From the NCBI GenBank assembly GCA_012656075.1, contig JAAKBF010000083.1, positions 124,001-188,000 of the forward strand: a DNA stretch of 64,000 nt, written 5' to 3'. Each line of letters opens with the position of its first letter. Position 1 is the first letter of the stretch. The position numbers and the translations under genes are program-made. The stretch comes from Phytophthora hibernalis (taxonomy: Eukaryota; Oomycota; Peronosporomycetes; Peronosporales; Peronosporaceae). Below the pieces are notes generated by a model. The model saw only the letters and a program-made list of their open reading frames with translations, searched no databases and had not been told where the DNA came from. Of the stretch, positions 56,733 to 64,000 are shown in pieces.

Positions 56733-59700
56733 TTGAAGATTGCTGATTCGCGCTGGCGAATTGAGAATGCAGAGCAAACTGAGCGCCGTGATTATTCTGT
56801 CCCAGATGATCGTGGCAACAGCAACGGACGTGGTATGACGAACACACGCCAGACAAACTCAGTGGAGAGCCACCATAAAAGCAGAGAAAGGGGAAAGGCA
56901 AATACAAACGCAACTTCAGCAAAAAGATGTCAGGGTCCAGCCATTCGACCACATCTGAGTCACGCGAGCAGCGGATCGCACGAAAGAAGCAGAACTCCAA
57001 GTGCAAAGCCTGTGGACAGTACGGTCACTGGCAGAGTGACCCCGAATGCAAGGCCGTCAAGCCGCAAGCTTCCACTTCGGATGACGATCGCGGCATGCAA
57101 TCGATGTCCGTTGGGGCTGTATTTTGTTCGGTTGCAAGCCGCTCTACGCCTTACGATCAGCGTTTTCTCCACCAGGGCGGCAGGTCCGCGAAACAGAACA
57201 ATGGCACTCACGTGAGTTTGATACTGGCAGTGCAGACTCACCCGACACTAGACCTACAGTCAGACGAGATTGAGTGGGTCCTGGATAGTGGCTCGCAGGT
57301 GAATCTCTGTGGAGATATTTCTGTGTTCTCGTACGTTGTCCGCGAGGTGAGTGGCGAACTAAAGATGGCTCTGGGACAGACAGAAGCCTTGGAAGCTACG
57401 GGTAGAGTGGCAATTCGCGTTTTTAACGATGCCACGAACAAGTGGGAGCCACGCCGTCTGGACGATGTCCACTACTCAGTCCACGCACATGTGAATCTAT
57501 TGAGTCTTGGATACATGCAAGCTCGGTTTCAAGTTGGCCTTCGACAACGACCAAGAGGTTGCGTGGCTAGTCAAGGGTAACCTAACGCTCAAGTTTGTCA
57601 AGTACGACATGCTCTACCGCCTGCGTTGCCGTCGCTCGATCCGCCTGGTTGCTGCCATGTCTGTACAGAAGAATGCGATGGAGAAGCTCCACAACCGTTT
57701 GGATCATGCGAGAATGGAATTGATCAAAACACTTGTCGACAACAAAGTGAACGTTGGGTTGAAATTCAAAACGAAGGACCTTTCTTCGTATGAGTGTGTT
57801 CCTTGTATATCGGCAAAGTTGAAGCGTACAACATACCAGCGTGATCCTGATAGGAAACGTCGTCCACTTGAGAAGCTTTCGATGGACTTGTGCTCAATCA
57901 ATCAGTACACTGCTACTGGAGACAAACAGTTCATGCTAGTGGTGGATGAAGCAACTCGCTTCAAGTGATGTTATCTACTCGTCAACAAGTATGAAGCAGC
58001 AGAGCTGTTGATGAATCTGATAAGACGGCTGACGACTCAGTTCAGAAGCAAGGGATACGATATCGTAAACCTGCACTCAGACCAGTGTGGCGAGTTCAAG
58101 AGTGCTGAGTTGCAGGCATTTTGCGTGCGCCGCGGATAAATCAGACATGGACAAACGCCTACTCGCCGGAGGAGAACGCGTTAGTTGAGCGTTCGAACGG
58201 CATGGTGCGGTGCTCCCACGATTACGAGCGCTACAGCATGCTACAAATCAGACGAACTTATTGTGGGGTGAAGCTCTTCTGCATGTAGTGGACACTCTCA
58301 ATCTGTTGCCGACAAACCGCTCAACAACAATCCTCCGCATGAAGCCCTGTTCGCCAAGCCGCCGGAGCTGGGTCACTTGCGAACGTGGGGCTGTCTTGTG
58401 CATGCACACATCCCGCCTGAAACAAGAGCGCCTAAAGCAAAGCTGGACCCACGAGCTGAACTAAGCTTGATGCTGGGTTATAGTTCCGACACAAAAAGGT
58501 ACAAGTTGATGAATCTGCGTACAGGGAATCTCTTTACGAGGAGAAGTGGAAATGTGCATTGCTACGAGAAGTTTACTGTAGCTCAGAGCTACATGCGTCA
58601 GCTACTCGCGAATACTTATCAGCGTGGTGACCATCAGCTTTCAGCAGATATACCAGTTGTACCAATAGCCTCATCGTTCCAAGAACGACTATTTCCCGAA
58701 GCTGGCGAAGCTTCAGGATTGCCAACTCCACCAACTCCGCGAAAACTGCTTCCAGAAGCTGAACTGGAAATCAGTGCTGAGGCAGTGAGAGTACAAGCAG
58801 TTGACGAGCAGCCATAGGCTGTGGAATTGCCTAAACGGAGAACTATTTGTGCTTCACGATCAAGTAACCCGGTGATCCAGCGGACATCAGTGAGACGTGG
58901 TAAGCGCAAACAACAGGACAATGAATCGGACTTTGATGACGGCTGCGAACCAACGAAGAAAGTGATTTCCCCTGCTGCATCGCGAGGACGTTCAACGCGA
59001 CGCGATCGAAAGCCGCCTGCTCACATCAAAGAGTATGTGGTGGGCTCTGTAGTGAACACCACCGCAGATATAAAAGTGCCAAACTCGTACAAACAGGCCA
59101 AGGCAAGTGACCAGTGGCCCGAATGGCAAGTTGCCATGAAAGAAGAGCTCGCGTCTCTGCGCGAGCACGGCCTGTAGCTCGAGCAAAAGCAAAGCATCAT
59201 GTTGTTATAACCAACCGATGGGTGTACGCTGTTAAGAGGGATGCTAAGGGCAAACTTAAGCGCTTCAAAGCCCGTTTAGTGATCCACGGGTTCAAACAAC
59301 GATTCGGCGTCGATTACGTGGAAACGTACGCACCAGTTATTCGGTTTGAAACAATACGGGCCGCGATCCTGTACGCCCGAAAGCGCGGCTGGTGTATCTT
59401 GCAGTGCGACGTTTAAATTAAAACCGCCTTCCTGTACGGATTTCTTGATGAGATCACCTTCACGGAGGTTTCGGTGGGATCAGACGAAGCTGACTCAAGA
59501 GGTGTCAGCTTATCAAATCCCTCTATGGCCTAAAGCAAGCTCCTGCTGTTTGGAACAAGACATTGCACAACTTCCTTCAAATGATCGGATTCACACGTCT
59601 TGACAGTGACTACGGCTTGTACGCGATGTACACAGACAACAACGTCGACATGCTCTTAACAGTCTATGTAGACGATTTACTGCTGATAGGTCCTGCTGCC

Positions 59701-60639
59701 ATGTGCGCACAAGTGGCAGATCGTCTGAAGTACAAGTTCACGGTCACAAGTATGGGCGAAGATAAGTTCTTGCTGGGGATTGATATTACCTTGACAGTGT
59801 CCACAACCAAATTGTGTACAGCCAGCAAGCGTACATTGAAACTAAGCTGAAGGAATTTCACATGCAAATGCAAATGGTTGCTGGACCCCACAAGCAACCA
59901 CCGAGTCATGTGCGGTGGAGAAGAAGCTAGCCCAGGAAGCTTACTTTCCATACCGTGAGTAGGTTGGGGCTCTACAATTTCTCGTGTCAGGCACACACCC
60001 TGATATAGCACATGCAGTACGACATTTAGGGAAGTACCTTGCCAGCTTTACTCCACGTCATTACGCCGAGGCCCAACGAGTGCTGCGATATCTACTTCGA
60101 ACCAAGGACAACGCATTACACATGGATGTATTTCAAAGTGATGATGTTTGCATTACGGTCTTCACAGATTCAGACTACGGAATGGCCCCGACGACTCCAA
60201 GTCAGTGTCAGGTTACGTCACGTTCCTTGACGGCAACGTAATTTCGTATGGCTCGCGGAAACAGGGCATCAATGCCCAGTCTAGCACTGAGGCCGAGTAC
60301 GTTGCCATGAACGAAGGCGTTCGTGACGTCCTGTTGATAGTAGGGCTCTGTGAGGAGCTGAACTGGCGTCACAACACCCCGTTACTCCGTGGAGACAACC
60401 AGGCAGCGCTCTATCTCTCATGCAAGCCCGGCAAGCACTCACGATCAAAGCATTTCGCCAACAAATTTCATCTTGTACGTCATCTTGTCGAGGACGGCCA
60501 GCTACGTACAAAACACGTCTCCACAAACAACAACACGGCCAATATTATGACAAAATCTCTCAGCAATGATAAATTCAGCCGGTTCCGCAACCATATGAAA
60601 GTATTACCAGTTCGGGAACTGTCAGCTACTCTTCGGTAA
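56733..60639 (+). CDS. Copia pol region: zinc knuckle, protease, integrase, reverse transcriptase, RNase H (frame broken)
   Basis: Pieces in order: CCHC knuckle CKACGQYGHWQSDPEC (about 57000-57050); aspartic protease WVLDSGSQVNLCGD (about 57275); GAG-pre-integrase HNRLDHARMELIKTL (about 57690); integrase (57870-58400) with LSMDLCSINQYTATG; RT with NRWVYAVKRDAKGKLKRFKA, LVIHGFKQRFGVDYVETYAP and the catalytic YVDDLLLIG (about 59670); and RNase H (60240-60620) with QSSTEAEYVAMNEGVRDVL and HVSTNNNTANIMTKSL. At least eight frame changes or stops separate them. Confidence 0.88.
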
Positions 60640-60724
60640 TACAGCTTGCGCTCACATCACTTATCGCCTTCAGTCGGCACTACAACGTCCATCGACAGAT
60701 ACTCGTGATATGAACGAGTGGGAG

Positions 60725-61237
60725 TATGAGGTCAACGTGTTCAACATGGGTGTTCAACGGTAGGTGCGCTGCTTTCCGTTGCCGGAAGCACCCATACGCA
60801 GAAGGATCAGCGGCACGCTGAGCGTTTGACGCTGGCACGGACCCACCAGCGTAAACAAGACTGCGAGTGCTCAGCGTAGCACTATCGCATGGTTGCTGGG
60901 TGCGGTGCGGTTGCAACCGCGATCGCGCTCCAGCAAGCCGTTAGTTGCAGCCGCCTGCGTGCGGTAATGCCTGTGTTGCCAGCGGCAAACAAGCTAAGTA
61001 CTAATATACCAGGTTGAGGAGCGAGGAGCGTTCATTCCAACATCTACTGCCTGCAGCGCAGGTGCTCCTCCTTCTCCGCGTCCAAGTCCCTGCCAAGGCC
61101 TTCTTGCCAAAGCAAAGTTGGTGGTCAGAGTTCCTTTGTTGACTCAGTCTGCAACTACCACTTGCAACCTACTGAGCAGCCTGTGTAAAGACCTGTGTCA
61201 TCGTTGGCATACAAACGCCCAGTATACACACGTCGCA
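60725..61237 (+). repeat. Copia 3' LTR (513 bp)
   Basis: Direct repeat of 55374-55886; begins tatgaggtcaacg and ends CACGTCGCA, followed by the TSD taccc (61238-61242) and then the rest of the Tc1 TIR. Confidence 0.93.
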
Positions 61238-61242
61238 TACCC
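61238..61242. repeat. Target-site duplication (taccc), 3' copy
   Basis: Matches 55369-55373. Confidence 0.85.
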
Positions 61243-61464
61243 TAACGTTTCCGCGCTCGACCTGGTCCCCGAAGGTGAATTTTGGAGTGTGGCTCCGCCC
61301 TCACGTGTCGGATTGCAGCAAGCAGCACCTCAAAAGAATTGTCAGAACCGGCTTATCATTGGCTTAGAAGATTACATTCATTGCGTTTGATTCGTAGAAA
61401 TTAGGACCGAAAATAAATTGTGTCCTATGATTTCCGCGCGCACTGTAGTAGCTGATGCAGGTGC

Positions 61465-62268
61465 CTATCCTACCTTGATCTGCTTCTTTGCAGCCCATTC
61501 CGCGGCCTCCTTCTGAAACAAAACAAAGTAAGCGTACTCATCATGCTCCTTCAGTGCATCCCCTTTGAGCGTAGTCCTCGGCTTACCAGGCACAGTCATC
61601 CCCAGTGCCACCTTCGCATAACGCTCAGGCTTCCCCGCTTCGGCCAAAATTTGCACGCGTGCTGTCATCTCCGCTTCCGAGGCACCTTTGGATATCATCC
61701 CGCCGGGGGTTATAGGACATCAACGATATGTAAACATCATCATCATACTTTTGCACAAAGCGCTTGTAGAGTTTGAAGTTGTCGGTGTTCTTGATCTGAT
61801 CAAGCTGCTTGACAGTGTGGATGTTTCGAAAGCCCAACTCCTCCCAGACTTGGTATGTGGTGTAGTCTTTCTTGCGCCACTTGCTCACCTGAATGTAATT
61901 GGCCTTCTTCTCAAAATTGCGGAAGGTCTTGTAGTTTTTATGAGCAGTAAGGGTACTTCCTCTTAACCCATTCAGTTTCAACTTCTCCATCACGTCGTCC
62001 TTGGTCTTTCCGGTCTCAATCCACTTCCTCACTTTGACGATATTGGCAATCTTTTCCAAAAATTAGCCTTTCTCTCCTCAGCAGTATTTGTATCGACTCG
62101 AAGAAATCTCCCATTGTTGACACCATTACGATCTGTCACGAACTCGTCGCTCCAGTTGGGAGAGCTTTGTGAAGCCGCCGTCGAAATCTTGGAATGTGCA
62201 GCCACATCGGTACTAGTAAGCAGAGTTGCTATTAGCACCGTCGCCAACAAGGCGTGGAGTAGGTGCAT
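61465..62268 (-). CDS. RxLR-EER effector candidate 2 (frame broken), paralogue of candidate 1
   Basis: The ATG at 62268 starts a signal peptide (MHLLHALLATVLIATLLTS, cleavage near DVAA). RFLR and EER follow about 45-60 residues in (GRFLRVDTNTAEER). WY/LWY-like repeats come next (NIVKVRKWIETGKTKDDVME; YIQVSKWRKKDYTTYQVWEE; QLDQIKNTDNFKLYKRFV). The C-terminal module (AEMTARVQILAE, ALGMT, GKPRTTLKGDALKEH) matches the end of the 39.1-kb gene closely, so they are paralogues. About 268 residues. The frame is interrupted at about 62055 and near 61700. It ends only 20 bp from the outer edge of the Tc1 TIR. Likely secreted and delivered into host cells; the target is unknown. Confidence 0.85.
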
Positions 62269-64000
62269 AATTGAGCGAAGCGAATGAGAAGCAGCCCCAC
62301 GCGTCTTCGCAGCAATTTATGAAGTGGGAGACTGCCATGGACAGCGAGCCGACTTGTGGTGGACATGCTGGATAAGGAATTTCCTTAACATGTAAGTCAA
62401 TCTGAGATTATTTATATCGGATGGTGATAATTGCTCGGCAGACGAGTAGTAATACTTCAGGTACATGTTCACGCTTGGGATGAAATAGTACTTCGAAGTA
62501 TTATTTACGGCAAAATTCTGCTAACGTTACACGTACTATTGGAATGCATATTGCAGACCTGGCAACAACTGAATGGACCCAAACGGAGAAACTAAGAGCG
62601 GTTCTCTGTATGAGAAACGGGCACAAGCCCGTGAGTAGTTGTTGGATATGGAAAAATCTAACCTCTATTTTTTCACTTGTTCCCAAGCAGAACAAGGTAA
62701 GGTTACAACGCAATCTCAAATGGTTTATTTATACTTTTTCACTAGCAATGAACCATAGAACCCCGGTAAGGCTAGCAATTAATAGTGCCAACTACCAGCG
62801 TACAAACAATCTATCCAGCGTTCATTGATCATACCCGGATTTGCCACTAAATAGCATTACGGGCGAGGCTGACTTCCATGGTCTCGCCCACTTTTTCCTT
62901 CCACCCTTAATATACTGGACCTTGCTCGACGGGCTTTGTCCTTCTCGCTATCAATCTAGTGTGGCCTTAGGCCCACAACAGCTCTTCCACTGAAGATGGA
63001 GCTTGGCAGGAAGTAAGAGTAGCATACAGGGCACCTCCAATACGTACACGTAGTGTTGTGGATACATGTAGCAACAATATTTAAAGCGTTGGCTTCAGTG
63101 CTTGCATCTGACTTACCGATACGGAAATCCCTCCATGTGCTGTCAAGGAAGGAAACATTTTTTTGCGATGGGACCTGTATGTTAACAGAAATTTATGGCG
63201 GTACCGTATAAAAGGGTTCCCGGCAAGTAAAAACAGAGCTGTTCCGTGCGAAGTCGCGGCTTTGTTAATAATGTTTTTTTACTTCAAATTATTCTGAATG
63301 CAATAATGTATTTCGAAGTATTTATTTTTCGTTTGATGGCCTCACAATTATCAATTTCATCGACTGCCTTGCAATTGTAAACCCTGGACCAATTGCTTGG
63401 GTCCAAAATGTCGGGAATGAACGCTGCATTCAACTGGGACATCCCATACTTTATTCCAGAGTGTTATTCAATGATACCCGCGCGGTAGACTAAAAACATA
63501 GATAGCGTAGCGAATCGATACCGCGTGAAGCGTGGAAGTGTTCACTCCTCGCAGTCAAGGAGTTTTCGGTTTGACATTTTAAATGTCAATGAGTACAGCC
63601 GATATTATTAAAAGGGGATGATACAGGAAGCATATTCGATCAGGTACATTAACATCACGTGCCCATGATCTGAGAGAACCTCAACAGTATTCATTATATA
63701 CTTCGAAGTATATTATTAAAATACTATTAATAATAGTCTTGCTCGCTTCTTGCTCATATTTTTTTGCCCGGAACTCTGTACATGTACCGTATGTGAGCCA
63801 GGTATTCACGAGAATTACGCGGCGAGCCACGTAATTTCATGGCTACATAATCACTCGTAATACTTAAGATTACACATGTACCGCTACAGATGTCCGAAAT
63901 TCATGTTCCGTAAAACCCGTGATTATACCCCATCCCCCAAAATGACATCGAAGGGGGTCCTTTAAACCTCACTTTGCAATTTACTGCTCGCCGAACAAGT
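62269..64000. other. Non-coding AT-rich end of window
   Basis: No gene seen. Two TACATGTA sites (63063, 63779) and several 'acttcgaagta' palindromes (about 62487, 63700) occur. About 63234-63262 is an inverted copy of 31788-31815. Confidence 0.45.

Larger units (their letters stand above)
55374..61237 (+). mobile_element. Ty1/Copia LTR retrotransposon, recent insertion
   Basis: A 5.86-kb element with near-identical 513-bp LTRs, TSD taccc, gag, then protease-integrase-reverse transcriptase-RNase H, which is the Copia order. A purine tract (GAGTGGGAG) ends just before the 3' LTR. LTR identity (one difference seen in 513 bp) indicates a young copy, yet the internal frame changes many times, which is more consistent with sequence errors than decay. 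Confidence 0.93.
54055..61445 (-). mobile_element. Tc1-like transposon with ~200-bp TIRs, split by a Copia insertion
   Basis: The left TIR (54055 to about 54255) and right TIR (about 61238-61445 plus the part before 55374) are reverse complements. Both begin CAGTGCGCGCGGAAATC at the outer edge, next to a TA target duplication (54053-54054 and 61446-61447). The transposase lies between the TIRs. The Copia element with its 5-bp duplication entered the right TIR, so the element proper is about 1.5 kb once the 5.9 kb insertion is subtracted. Confidence 0.9.

Overview
The window looks like nuclear DNA of a plant-pathogenic oomycete, most likely Phytophthora or a close relative. Four things point there. 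Two genes encode proteins with a signal peptide followed by RxLR and EER motifs (39.1-39.9 kb and 61.5-62.3 kb). An oomycete Inr/FPR-type core promoter (CATTCTGCAATTT) precedes a P450 gene. Introns are short (about 60-95 bp) and GT-AG. Gene islands are compact and separated by transposon-rich DNA. A eukaryotic 9/4-type selenocysteine tRNA gene is also present.

Layout. 0-1.1 kb holds the end of a NOSIP-like gene and a broken MA3-domain gene. 1.6-3.9 kb is a decayed Mutator-like element (MULE). 4.4-15.6 kb is a gene island: MED31, a seven-exon formate-tetrahydrofolate ligase, tRNA-Sec, a small secreted Gly/Tyr-rich protein, a tryparedoxin/nucleoredoxin-like protein and a myosin with a PDZ-like tail. 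16.5-38.9 kb is almost entirely transposon wreckage: MULE and hAT remnants, pogo, Helitron, an intron-bearing MULE, Tc1/mariner elements, a 0.95-kb inverted-repeat structure and a GC-rich minisatellite. 39.1-39.9 kb is RxLR gene 1. 41.8-53.6 kb is a second gene island: a MYND protein, a PH protein, MEMO1, a DHTKD1-like 2-oxoacid dehydrogenase, a VIPAS39/SPE-39-like protein, a cytochrome P450 and a coiled-coil protein. 54.1-61.4 kb is a Tc1-like transposon that a Copia LTR retrotransposon has entered. 61.5-62.3 kb is RxLR gene 2, a paralogue of the first. The remainder is non-coding.

Quality caveat. Many otherwise well-conserved genes are interrupted by single-base losses, mostly in G/C (sometimes A/T) runs; in the formate-tetrahydrofolate ligase gene, two missing bases account exactly for a complete 638-residue frame. 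This pattern suggests consensus-sequence errors rather than genuine pseudogenes, so the single-copy genes with one-base shifts are annotated as CDS with the break noted. Transposons are described as decayed only where they also carry stops and deletions.

How the genes relate. The island genes are unconnected housekeeping functions (one-carbon metabolism, lysine/tryptophan breakdown, Mediator, endolysosomal trafficking, motor, redox). There is no operon-like system. The biologically distinctive parts are the two related RxLR effectors next to mobile DNA, the nested young Copia element, the Sec-tRNA and the shared P450/VIPAS39 promoter interval.
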